From assembly GCA_964440115.1 (NCBI GenBank), contig CAYTPV010000002.1:494143-558142 (forward strand): DNA of 64,000 bases, given 5' to 3'. Source of the DNA: JAEWWD01 sp964440115. Its GTDB lineage: Bacteria; Bacillota; Clostridia; Christensenellales; CAG-138. The translations under genes and the position numbers were made by a program. Positions within the stretch are counted from its first letter, which is position 1. Every line of letters begins with the position of its first letter. Of the stretch, positions 56,178 through 64,000 are shown piece by piece. The notes below the pieces were generated by a model, which was given only the letters and a program-made list of their open reading frames with translations, ran no database searches and was not told the DNA's origin.

Positions 56178-57598
56178 TGATTCCTCCTGATCATTCTGAC
56201 GACGAATGCCGCGATAAATGCCAATCCCGGCAGTACGGCAATGCAGAGAATTGCCAGATTGGTAAATTCACTTCCACGAATAATAACTGCGCCGGAATTG
56301 ATGGATTTGGAGGATATTATGTCTGCTTCGCGGCTGCCTGATAGCCACAGGGTGCTGTTCAGAAAGAGTTCGCGGTTTGCCTGTACTTCTATATTGCCGT
56401 CACACGCAAACGCGCTGTTTCCGATGACTACCATACGTGCTGAGTCCTCGCCCCATTTGACATTGCTTTTAACAGATGCATAAGCAAGCGGGGCCGGACC
56501 CAGATAGTCATTTTCAGTTCTTTCGGGGGAAGTGATCGTCATATCCGCACGAATCCATGATTTGTCTGAGGATTGCAACAGAACTGTATTTGTGATTTCA
56601 TTCTTATCGTAGTCTATTGTTCCCAATCCCCGTACTACGGGCAATATGACCATTTTCCCCTGTTCGGCTATTTGGGTTGTAATTTCATGCCGTCCAAACC
56701 TGGGAATGAGATAAAGCTTATACTGAGAAAGATAACAGGTAGTATCCTCCTCAACCACGTAATTGTTGACAATACCGATCCCAAAGCTGTTTGTCAGCTT
56801 ATTCAAATTTGTATACGTGACATCGTTGGAATTCATAATGGCGTCAATCATCAGATACAGGCTGCCGCCGCTGCGTGAATATGCTTCGAGCATATTTAGC
56901 TCATCCTCCGAAATATCCGACTTAGGAGATGCAAATATAAGCAGTGCCGCATCATTGGGTATCACGCTGATTTCGGGAAGGCGGATTGTTCGTACCTCGA
57001 ATGCATCCTGCTCCAGGCTGGCGACTGCTTTGGTCATTGCCGTATATGGATCTGTTTCTCCATTGCCTTGAACGAAATATACGACCGGCATTTCCTTGGA
57101 TGTGACATAGCGGATAGCTCCGGTGATCTCTCTTTCGCCGTTGAACACGCTCCCGTCGCCGGTATCCTCAAAAAGAAGGGATTTGTCGATGATTTTTATA
57201 CGATCGCCGCTTTGTACGATAATGCTGCCATTGGTGACGGTTGCAACATTGATGTGATAGTCCGCAAGCTTTGCCGGTTCCTGCTCAATATCGATGAACT
57301 CCACGCTGACTTTGCTGGATGCTCCCGTATATTCGTTGAGCAGCGATTTGACCATTTGCTCTTCTTTACCCGTCGGATATACACCTGCAATGCGCACCTG
57401 CTGGTTCAGCTCGTCGAGTGCCTGTTCTGTCTGCTGCGACAATGTGAAAAGCCGTTCGGTAGTCATGTCGAAGCTCCAGTTGATTTTGTAGCACAACAAG
57501 ACCACAAATACCGCGATGGCCGTGACAATTGCGGTGCTGACTGCGGCTGTAATCATAAACCTGCGCTTATTCCTGTTGGTGCAGTTCTCTTCTTTCAT
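56174..57598 (-). CDS. GldG-like ABC-system auxiliary protein
   Basis: A 474-residue protein with a membrane helix near each end (about 13-35 and 445-468) and a large extracytoplasmic ABC_transp_aux region between them (TTERLFTLSQQTEQALDEL near 45, PVVYFVQGNGETDP, SGGSLYLMIDAIM). In Bacteroidetes GldG works with GldA and GldF in gliding and secretion; Firmicutes homologues have no assigned role. Follows the permease gene by nine bases. Confidence 0.85.
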   Translation of the reverse strand: MKEENCTNRNKRRFMITAAVSTAIVTAIAVFVVLLCYKINWSFDMTTERLFTLSQQTEQALDELNQQVRIAGVYPTGKEEQMVKSLLNEYTGASSKVSVEFIDIEQEPAKLADYHINVATVTNGSIIVQSGDRIKIIDKSLLFEDTGDGSVFNGEREITGAIRYVTSKEMPVVYFVQGNGETDPYTAMTKAVASLEQDAFEVRTIRLPEISVIPNDAALLIFASPKSDISEDELNMLEAYSRSGGSLYLMIDAIMNSNDVTYTNLNKLTNSFGIGIVNNYVVEEDTTCYLSQYKLYLIPRFGRHEITTQIAEQGKMVILPVVRGLGTIDYDKNEITNTVLLQSSDKSWIRADMTITSPERTENDYLGPAPLAYASVKSNVKWGEDSARMVVIGNSAFACDGNIEVQANRELFLNSTLWLSGSREADIISSKSINSGAVIIRGSEFTNLAILCIAVLPGLAFIAAFVVRMIRRNQ

Positions 57599-57607
57599 TG
57601 CCGCCTC

Positions 57608-58312
57608 CTATGAAAGACGTCTTCTTTCGATGTTCTTGACCGTCAGAAACATGAACACCGAAGCAAAACAAATGTAATACCCAACAGGCCCCGGCCTAAA
57701 TATTCCTCTGATAAATTCGTCGTAACGCTCTGAGACTGCCAAAGCCAGCAGAACATCCTTCAGTATCGGCAGGGTCATTGTTTTGGAGAAGGAGGAAAGC
57801 ATTACGAGCAGAAACAGCATTCCGAAACTCGAGATAGCCGCTGTCACTTGATTCTCCGCGAGCGAAGATGTAAAACTGCACACTGCAATCATCGCGCTGC
57901 CAAACAGAAAGAAACCGACATATGAAGCCAACAGGCCGCCGATATTGGGCGTTCCGTAGCATATGAGGATGACGGCGTATACACCTGTCGCAAGCAGAGT
58001 CAGCAAAAATACCAGCAGAGCTGCAAAATACTTGCCCAGCACGACGCTCGCCACCGGCAACCGAGAAGAAAGCAGCAGATATTCGGTTCCAGCCTTGCGT
58101 TCTTCGGAATACTGACGCATAGTGAGTATGGGGAATGTCATAAACGAAATATTAGAAAGCAGACCGAACATGCCAAGAAGATCCCCGTTTGAACCTAGCA
58201 GGTTGGACATTGTAAACACCAGTCCCGAGAGCAGAAGGAAAATGCCCATAAATATGAAACCGAACGGCGTTGCGAAATAGGCGGACATTTCCTTTCTTAT
58301 TATACTGAGCAT
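57608..58312 (-). CDS. ABC-2 type permease, GldF-like
   Basis: A 234-residue membrane protein with six helices. IIRKEMSAYFATPFGFIFMGIF at the start and FPILTMRQYSEERKAGTEYLLLSSRLP are features of ABC-2 permeases next to GldG-type proteins. It directly follows the ATPase gene with no intergenic space (58312/58313), so the two are probably translated together. Confidence 0.9.
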   Translation of the reverse strand: MLSIIRKEMSAYFATPFGFIFMGIFLLLSGLVFTMSNLLGSNGDLLGMFGLLSNISFMTFPILTMRQYSEERKAGTEYLLLSSRLPVASVVLGKYFAALLVFLLTLLATGVYAVILICYGTPNIGGLLASYVGFFLFGSAMIAVCSFTSSLAENQVTAAISSFGMLFLLVMLSSFSKTMTLPILKDVLLALAVSERYDEFIRGIFRPGPVGYYICFASVFMFLTVKNIERRRLS

Positions 58313-59275
58313 TCAGATGCCCTCCTTAGACGAGAGTGCGTGCTCGGGCGCGGAGATGATGGTTAGAAATATCTCTTCGAGGGTCTTTTCGGCCTTTTTG
58401 AGTTCATAGATCGGAATGCTATGCGAGGAAAGTCCCATCGACAGCCGGTCCAGTCCCCCTGATATCGGATCAATTGTTATAACAAACGCCGAAAGGCCGT
58501 CATCCATCTGGTGTTTTGCAACTTCCACACTCGTGATACCGGGCATCGAAAGAATTGCTTCTTTCGAGGGCCCGGCGCCACCACCTGTTTTCAAGAGATA
58601 TCGTGTGCTTTTTTCCTCCGTCAGGTTTTCAAAGGTGTCATCTGCAAGCATGTGCCCCCGGTTGATAATCAGTACGCGTTTACATGTTGTGCTGATTTCA
58701 GAGAGTATGTGGGAAGATAATAATATCGTGTGATTCTGCCGGAGCGTTGTAATCAGTGAACGGACTTCGGCAATCTGCTTCGGGTCCAGACCAACGGTGG
58801 GTTCATCAAAAATCAGGACCTCAGGGCGGCCAATCAGGGCTTGCGCTATGCCGACCCGCTGCCGGTAGCCTTTGGATAGGTTCTTTATCAGCCGTTTTCG
58901 CACATCCGCAATATTGGCTAACTCCATAGCTTCCTGTATATGGGCGTTCTTTTTATTCCTCGGTATTCTTCTGATTTCAGCCAGGAATGTCAAGTAGCGT
59001 TCCACGCTCATCTCCATATACAGCGGCGGCAGTTCCGGTAAATACCCGATATGCCGGCATGCTTCGGACGGGTCTAAAACGATATTTGTACCATCTACAG
59101 TAATTTCTCCGCTGGTAGGCGGCATATAACCGGCCAGCATACGCATGATGGTGCTTTTTCCCGCACCGTTGGGGCCCAGCAACCCCACGATTTCCCCTTT
59201 TTCAATATGAAAATTGATACCCTCGACACCCAGTTTGCTTCCGTAATACTTTGTCAGGTTTTTTACTGTAATCAT
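58313..59275 (-). CDS. ABC ATPase of the GldA/CcmA type
   Basis: A 320-residue ATPase with GLLGPNGAGKST, LSKGYRQR signature, LIFDEPTVGLD and SSHILSE. The C-terminal extension (about 215-320) is common in ATPases paired with GldF-like permeases. First gene of a four-gene module (ATPase, permease, GldG-like, DUF4340). It begins 58 bp after the kinase gene with no terminator between, so it appears to be part of the catabolic operon. Confidence 0.92.
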   Translation of the reverse strand: MITVKNLTKYYGSKLGVEGINFHIEKGEIVGLLGPNGAGKSTIMRMLAGYMPPTSGEITVDGTNIVLDPSEACRHIGYLPELPPLYMEMSVERYLTFLAEIRRIPRNKKNAHIQEAMELANIADVRKRLIKNLSKGYRQRVGIAQALIGRPEVLIFDEPTVGLDPKQIAEVRSLITTLRQNHTILLSSHILSEISTTCKRVLIINRGHMLADDTFENLTEEKSTRYLLKTGGGAGPSKEAILSMPGITSVEVAKHQMDDGLSAFVITIDPISGGLDRLSMGLSSHSIPIYELKKAEKTLEEIFLTIISAPEHALSSKEGI

Positions 59276-59333
59276 AGTTAACCCGCTTCCTTAGCCGTTT
59301 GCATTTGTATAAAGCACATTCCGCAAACCTGTT

Positions 59334-60875
59334 TTAACTCATTTGCCTGACACGCCGTGCCTGGCTTGCGAAATCGCTTTTCAGCGAGCCGTACAGTGAC
59401 CTGTAAGTTTGGTAATACTCGTCATACATCGCGACATTGGCAGGAATCGGTTCGGTAGTGCTTACGGGTTTCAATATAGTATCGCAGGCTTCCTGCAGGC
59501 TCTTGAAATAGCCCGCTCCGACAGCTGCCATCATTGCCGCGCCGGTTGCAGGGCCTTCTTCTACATTCATTGTGACGATTGAAGCATTGTATATATCTGC
59601 CTGCATCTGACGCCATAGAGCGCTTTTTGCGCCGCCGCCCATTGCGCGTACCTCGCTGATGCGTAAGCCGAATGCTCGCAGAATCTCAATGGTGTCACGC
59701 AGGGAGTAGGTGACGCCTTCCATCACGCTTCTGCAGAGCGATCCCAAATCATGCCTGAGCGACAGTCCGAAGAATACGCCGCGTGCATCCGGGTCAACAT
59801 GAGGAGTAGATTCTCCGTTGATGTACGGAAGAAATATCAGACCTTCCGAACCCGGTGCTGCCTTGCCCGCCAATGCGGTCATATAGTCGTACACATCTTC
59901 TCCCGCGGCGAGCATACGCTGTTTTTGATCTGAAAAAAGCGTATCCCGCATCCACTTGAAAGAGCTTCCGGCACCCAGCGTACAGCCAAGGAAACAGTAT
60001 TTTCCCGGCACTGAATGGCATAGACTGAACATCGCACGACGCTGTTCATCGATAAACGGCGTGTCGCAGCACCCGAATACAACACCGGAAGTGCCGATTG
60101 TGGTAGCGATGACCCCCGTATTGATCACGCCGATGCCAACGCCGCCCGCCGGCTGGTCGCCGCCGCCGGCTACGACGGGGATATCACGCTTTAAACCCCA
60201 TTCGGCGGCGAGGTCGGATCTGAGATACCCTGCAACGTCCTGTGATTCAAGCAGGTGGTCCGGTACGATGCTGCGGGGTAATCCCGTTACCGCAAACATT
60301 TTGTCCGACCATCGGCGGCCCTTCATATCGAGTAAAAAACTGCAGGAAGCATCCGAAACCTCGGTGGCGATTTCATCTGTCATACGATAACGCAAATAGT
60401 CCTTGGTAAAGACAACTTTATTCGTCTTTTCATATACCGAAGGCCTGTTCTCTTTGAGCCACAGCAGCTTTGGAGCCCAGTAACTGGGGAGACAGAAGTT
60501 TGCCGTCTCATCCAGCATCTGCGCCGACGACATTTTGTTGTTGAGCATGGTTGCCTGCGCTGAAGCGCGCTGATCCATCCAGATAATGCACTTATCAACC
60601 GGTTGGCCATTCGCGTCCAGCACTGTGCTGCCCTGCATCTGCCCAGAAAAACCTATACTCAAAACATCGCTGCCGTGTCCGCTTGTGCTTACAGCTTCGG
60701 TGACGGCACCGCAACAGGCTGTCCACCAATCCAGCGGGTCCTCTTCCACCCATCCGGGCCTAGACGTGATCAGATTGCATTCCCGGTATCCGGTTCCAAG
60801 TATTTTTCCGGCTGCATCCAATACAATCGCCTTGATGCCGCTGGTTCCCGCATCAATACCTAAAAAGCAGCTCAT
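59334..60875 (-). CDS. FGGY-family kinase, xylulokinase-like
   Basis: A 513-residue sugar kinase. FLGIDAGTSGIKAIVLD at the start, FSGQMQGSTVLD (xylulokinase-type substrate segment), WMDQRA, GGGDQPAGGVG and the late GGGAKSALWRQMQADI are all typical of XylB. It would phosphorylate D-xylulose or a related ketose. The frame is open to 60965, but GGAGG sets the start at 60875, 20 bp after the dehydrogenase gene upstream. The substrate remains to be shown; other XylB-like members act on L-xylulose, ribulose or erythrulose. Confidence 0.88.
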   Translation of the reverse strand: MSCFLGIDAGTSGIKAIVLDAAGKILGTGYRECNLITSRPGWVEEDPLDWWTACCGAVTEAVSTSGHGSDVLSIGFSGQMQGSTVLDANGQPVDKCIIWMDQRASAQATMLNNKMSSAQMLDETANFCLPSYWAPKLLWLKENRPSVYEKTNKVVFTKDYLRYRMTDEIATEVSDASCSFLLDMKGRRWSDKMFAVTGLPRSIVPDHLLESQDVAGYLRSDLAAEWGLKRDIPVVAGGGDQPAGGVGIGVINTGVIATTIGTSGVVFGCCDTPFIDEQRRAMFSLCHSVPGKYCFLGCTLGAGSSFKWMRDTLFSDQKQRMLAAGEDVYDYMTALAGKAAPGSEGLIFLPYINGESTPHVDPDARGVFFGLSLRHDLGSLCRSVMEGVTYSLRDTIEILRAFGLRISEVRAMGGGAKSALWRQMQADIYNASIVTMNVEEGPATGAAMMAAVGAGYFKSLQEACDTILKPVSTTEPIPANVAMYDEYYQTYRSLYGSLKSDFASQARRVRQMS

Positions 60876-60895
60876 ATTTCCTCCAGAAAAACAGA

Positions 60896-62074
60896 TTACC
60901 GGCAAAGTTCGAACTGCTCGCGCAAAATTTCTTCTGTGTACCCGTAAGCCTCTTCTTCGCCCCAAGCCCGCGCGGTCTTCAACGCATCCGGCGCCATTTT
61001 GGCAGCCGCCTCAGGATCTGTGATACCAGCCTGTGCAAAATTGACTGGTGCGCCGATCTTTTTAAACCATGCTTCCAAGGCGGCAATGCCGGCAGTTGCG
61101 GCGATCATGTCGTCTTTATCGCGTATACCGAAGACTTCCCGGGCAAAGCACGCATATTTAGCCGTCCTTTGCTTGAGATAGTAACGCAATGTCGCCAGTA
61201 TGGTAATTGACATGGCTGCACCATGAGGCGTATCGTAGTAATTGGAGAGCGAATGACCAAGTATATGGATGTTTGAGTTGGGCAATCCAAATCCGCAGTC
61301 ATAAAAACCGTTCCAGGCGAAGGAAGCCTGCCACATCATAACGGCACGCGCATCCTTATCCAGAGGATCAACAAGCAGCCGGTCCATACATTCCATAATG
61401 GAACGGATACCGCCTTCGCAGAAATGATTCTGATAGGGAGCAAACTCCAGCTGATGCCCGAGATAATGCTCCAACAGATGGGAAACGATATCTGCCGCCG
61501 AATATGCTGTTTGGCGAATGGGAATGGTGTACGTCAGTTCGGGATCAAGTATGGCGACAGAGGGTTTCATGACGGGATTTGCAAAACCATCCTTTCGCCG
61601 GAGCGTTTCGTTGTTAATAACGGCTGTTCCGTTGAGTTCTGAGGATGTTGCGGGTATCGTTACAACGGCAATGACCGGCAGCATTTGAGTAAGAGCAGCT
61701 TTCCCTGTGGGGAAATCCCAAGGGTCGCCATCATATTTTGCACCAACACCGATGAATTTTGCTTCGTCTATGGCAGAACCGCCGCCCAATGCGATAATTA
61801 CATCGGGTTTTTCCTGCTTTGCGAGCACAATCGCCGGAGCAGCGTGCTCCGCTGTGGGGTTGCTTTTCACGCCAAAGTGGCAAAGCAGTTCAACACCGGC
61901 TGACTTGCAGCTGTCTGCTACTTTATTATAAAATCCAAGTTCTTTGACAAGCGCTTCATCATAGGTAACCAGCAATGCCTTTTTGCCGAATTTGGCAGCC
62001 TGCTCGCCGATGCGTTTCACCTCACCAGCCCCGAATATGATCTTGGTGGGTACGGAAAATTCAAAGTTTATCAT
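60896..62074 (-). CDS. Iron-type alcohol dehydrogenase, YqhD/BdhA-like
   Basis: A 392-residue group III dehydrogenase. ALGGGSAIDEAKFI is the cofactor loop; metal ligands are in SAADIVSHLLEHY, HILGHSLSNY and DTPHGAAMS. It is closest to the YqhD/butanol dehydrogenase branch, which commonly uses NADPH to reduce aldehydes. Together with the second dehydrogenase at 48.5 kb it could oxidise a polyol or reduce an aldehyde in the same pathway. It starts behind AGGAGG, 12 bp after the lactonase gene. Confidence 0.92.
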   Translation of the reverse strand: MINFEFSVPTKIIFGAGEVKRIGEQAAKFGKKALLVTYDEALVKELGFYNKVADSCKSAGVELLCHFGVKSNPTAEHAAPAIVLAKQEKPDVIIALGGGSAIDEAKFIGVGAKYDGDPWDFPTGKAALTQMLPVIAVVTIPATSSELNGTAVINNETLRRKDGFANPVMKPSVAILDPELTYTIPIRQTAYSAADIVSHLLEHYLGHQLEFAPYQNHFCEGGIRSIMECMDRLLVDPLDKDARAVMMWQASFAWNGFYDCGFGLPNSNIHILGHSLSNYYDTPHGAAMSITILATLRYYLKQRTAKYACFAREVFGIRDKDDMIAATAGIAALEAWFKKIGAPVNFAQAGITDPEAAAKMAPDALKTARAWGEEEAYGYTEEILREQFELCR

Positions 62075-62086
62075 ATTAGATTCCTC

Positions 62087-62977
62087 CTATTTAATTGGAA
62101 AGAAATGATCACCCGTACCCGGGACTTGCATATTTTCACAGAAGAGTCCGCCCGCACCGCGCCGGTCAGCCATCTGCTCCGGCGTGTAAGCATATTGCGC
62201 TGTCGCAACATAAAAATCTTTCATGGATTCGCCACCATATCCGCCGCAGCATACCTGGTCTACCGGGAATTCCATAATGCGGATCAATGAGAGCGATTTA
62301 TCCCAGACTGATATTTTACCGGCCCAATGGCAAATGTAGAGCGCATCATCGGAATCGATACTCATACCGTCCGGCATACCGATATCGCTAAAATCCAGTC
62401 TTTCTTTCGGGCCGCTTATGGGCCCCGCGGAAGCATCGTAGTCAAAGGAAAGCAATTTGTTATGATAGGTATCGATCACAAACATTTCTGTATTGGCATT
62501 GTTCCAGACAATGCAATTATATTGATTAATGCCTTCTACAATTGTTTTTACGCTTCCATCAGTATCTACCATATAGAAGTTGCCGAGCATATCAGGCTTG
62601 TATTCTGGCGTTCCGTACAGTTTGGATACCGTGCTTGCAAATATCCTGCCCTTTACGTCTACGCGCGTGTCGTTATAGCGGTTGTGGGGATTACCGCCAT
62701 TTGGGTCGGAAACGACAGTAAGATTTCCTGTCGGCATATCGTACAGGCAAATCCCTTTATCAAGCGCACATAAAAGCTTGCTTTCATCGGAGCAGGGAAT
62801 TGCAGAGCCAATCATGCCGCCGCCTGTATGATACACTTTTGCCGATCCCTTGGATGGGTCATACGCATAAACATCTCCGGTAAACAAATCCGTGCAATAG
62901 AGGCTCTTTGTCCGGTCATCCCATACTGGGGTTTCCAACAGTGTAACATTCGCATCAAACACCAGCGAAAAACTCAA
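62087..62977 (-). CDS. SMP-30/gluconolactonase-like protein
   Basis: A 296-residue six-bladed beta-propeller. The calcium/substrate residues expected in the family are seen: Glu in LLETPVWDDR, Asn in NGGNPHNRYNDTRVD, Asn in YNCIVWNNANTEMFVIDT and Asp in IGMPDGMSIDSDDALYICHW. Such enzymes hydrolyse sugar lactones. The frame is open to 63106, but AGAGGTG places the start at TTG 62977, giving the usual N-terminus. First gene of the minus-strand cluster. Confidence 0.88.
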   Translation of the reverse strand: MSFSLVFDANVTLLETPVWDDRTKSLYCTDLFTGDVYAYDPSKGSAKVYHTGGGMIGSAIPCSDESKLLCALDKGICLYDMPTGNLTVVSDPNGGNPHNRYNDTRVDVKGRIFASTVSKLYGTPEYKPDMLGNFYMVDTDGSVKTIVEGINQYNCIVWNNANTEMFVIDTYHNKLLSFDYDASAGPISGPKERLDFSDIGMPDGMSIDSDDALYICHWAGKISVWDKSLSLIRIMEFPVDQVCCGGYGGESMKDFYVATAQYAYTPEQMADRRGAGGLFCENMQVPGTGDHFFPIK

Positions 62978-63228
62978 AAAATTCACCTCTTTCTGCTTAT
63001 ATAACGAAAAGCGTTTGGGTAGGATTCTTTGATAGTCTTTAAGGTTATGATGATATACCATGTGTCGGTTGAGACCTTTTGCTATTACCTTTATATATTT
63101 GACCAAGTCATGGCTTTGACGGGGAGATCCATACTAGTTATTCGTTGACGTTTTTAGGTGCCTGATGTTGTTTCGACAGAGTTGTTTTGGTCATGGTTAG
63201 CAAAGTATTTGTATGTGGAAGAATAATA

Positions 63229-63243
63229 TTTGACATATGTAAA
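63229..63243 (-). promoter_or_regulatory. Putative SorC operator downstream of the cluster promoter
   Basis: TTTGACATATGTAAA on the plus strand matches the TTGACWTWTGTAAA pattern also seen at 47424-47437 and 63363-63376. It is about 20 bp past the predicted -10, suited to a block on transcription. Confidence 0.5.
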
Positions 63244-63263
63244 TTATATTATTAAACAAGCAT

Positions 63264-63292
63264 ATTATACCATGGTGTTAAATAAATAACAA
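63264..63292 (-). promoter_or_regulatory. Predicted promoter of the minus-strand polyol cluster
   Basis: On the minus strand TTGTTA (63287-63292), a 17-bp spacer and TATAAT (63264-63269), with TG one base before the -10 (extended -10 element). A transcript would have a leader of about 280 bases before the TTG start at 62977. No riboswitch was recognised in that leader. Confidence 0.6.
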
Positions 63293-63362
63293 TAAAATAT
63301 CACATAATATATAGGAATTTGAGCTCATAATTTCGACTATGAACGAATAAATGTAATTCAAA

Positions 63363-63376
63363 TTGACTTTTGTAAA
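63363..63376 (-). promoter_or_regulatory. Putative SorC operator upstream of the cluster promoter
   Basis: TTGACTTTTGTAAA on the plus strand repeats the arm of the inverted repeat at the SorC-gene promoter; TTTACAAAAGT is an exact 11-base match to 47403-47413. It lies about 85 bp upstream of the predicted -35. Confidence 0.55.
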
Positions 63377-63776
63377 ATTGCAATTACAGCAGTAACACTG
63401 CAGGGCGACGCCCGTGTTTGGAAATTATCAACAATCCAGATAACTTCACGATTAATCCATTCAAAATACTGAACTTGTTGTTTAGTCTGTATATTTACAC
63501 TTAAAATTTTTATATTTGTAAAACAAGTTGTTTTAATGTACGGATTGTACCATGAAATTCAAGTAATGGCAAGCATATATTTTGAATAAATTACCTTAAA
63601 TATTTTATTTATGTAAACTAATTTGTCTAAACGAAGATGTAAGGCGGAAAACAATTTGACAGCGGCAATTCACCTATATGCCCGATGAGATATGAGCAGC
63701 TGTCATGCGGCTTTTAGGAAAACTACAGATACAACGATGAAGATGAAAAAGCAAGTTATCTGAATAAACGACAATG
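63377..63776. other. AT-rich intergenic region with several inverted repeats
   Basis: About 400 bp without a supported gene. TTTACA (63494-63499) and TGTAAA (63517-63522) face each other, and AAAACAA-G-TTGTTTT (63520-63534) is a perfect short palindrome. The bases are strongly AT-rich compared with the rest of the window. It may hold further regulator sites. Confidence 0.4.
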
Positions 63777-63806
63777 AAAAACCCGCTAAACTAAGTTTAG
63801 CGGGTA
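63777..63806 (-). terminator. Minus-strand terminator for a gene to the right of the window
   Basis: ACCCGCTAAACT / AGTTTAGCGGGT with an A run on its left side, which is a T run on the minus strand. So a minus-strand gene should end to the right, between about 63810 and 64000 or beyond. Confidence 0.75.
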
Positions 63807-64000
63807 TCCGTAGGTTTGTTGATAAGGCAGGCAAGTTCTTAAGTTGCAAAGTGCGGCATTAGCATGCCGTCTTATTGCGAAAATGTCTCCTGATCCTCCA
63901 CCGATCGGTTCATGCTATCACGCAATGTTATCTACCGCGACTTTGTCAGCAGAAGACTCCATCCGAGGGCATATTGACGCCCAGGGCTTTGGCTTCTTCA

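Noticed and set aside
63946..63999. Seventeen minus-strand codons at the right edge (EEAKALGVNMPSDG)
   Set aside because: They look protein-like and a minus-strand terminator lies beyond, but the fragment is too short and a second frame (SSADKVAVDNIA) is equally open, so no gene is called.

Overview
The window looks like chromosomal DNA of a Gram-positive anaerobe of the Clostridia (Bacillota) type. The reasons are strong GGAGG ribosome sites with some TTG and GTG starts, LysM proteins including a SleB/CwlJ-type wall hydrolase of the kind seen in spore formers, a DUF4317 protein, a C_GCAxxG_C_C protein, a separate FchA cyclohydrolase beside FolD, an AraR-type arabinose regulon and several RbsABC-type sugar importers. 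The genus cannot be fixed by eye. No tRNA, rRNA, CRISPR array, insertion sequence or prophage was recognised.

Layout: 1-3.6 kb holds the end of a DeoR-type regulator, a class II aldolase and a chemoreceptor. 3.8-12.2 kb is a complete potassium-uptake operon kdpF-kdpA-kdpB-kdpC-(TPR protein)-kdpD-kdpE; kdpF is a 29-codon gene overlapping kdpA. 12.3-16.1 kb holds a minimal kinase-fold protein, two zinc-ribbon proteins and a CtpE-like P-type ATPase. 16.1-24.6 kb is mixed metabolism: an MFS exporter, a D-cysteine desulfhydrase-like enzyme, a ferritin-like fusion protein, fchA-folD, an AhpD-like protein, a ProC-like reductase, PpnP and a LysM-CAP secreted protein. 24.7-28.8 kb is a vitamin B12 locus: a cobalamin riboswitch with a terminator, a BtuF/BtuC/BtuD-type importer and a protein made of two CobU-like domains.

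28.9-39.4 kb is an L-arabinose regulon: divergent araR, a YtfQ/YtfR/YtfT/YjfF-type (AraUVWZ-like) importer, an FGGY ribulokinase of the non-AraB kind, araA and araD. AraR-type boxes overlap a perfect-consensus promoter. 39.5-45.6 kb holds a MocR/PdxR regulator divergent from an EamA exporter, a GNAT acetyltransferase, a C_GCAxxG_C_C protein, a LysM hydrolase and a DUF4317 protein. 45.6-47.2 kb is a decaying stretch with a split ORF and a frameshifted metallophosphoesterase.

47.4-63.4 kb is the most unusual part. A SorC-type regulator faces a twelve-gene minus-strand cluster encoding an SMP-30 lactonase, two iron-type alcohol dehydrogenases, a xylulokinase-like kinase and an RbsB/RbsA/RbsC/RbsC importer, which together look like polyol or sugar-acid catabolism. 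A four-gene GldA/GldF/GldG/DUF4340 membrane module sits in the middle of it. A motif close to TTGACWTWTGTAAA lies at the regulator promoter and on both sides of a predicted extended -10 promoter of the cluster, which argues that SorC controls the whole unit. In both sugar-importer loci a strong hairpin separates the binding-protein gene from the ATPase gene.
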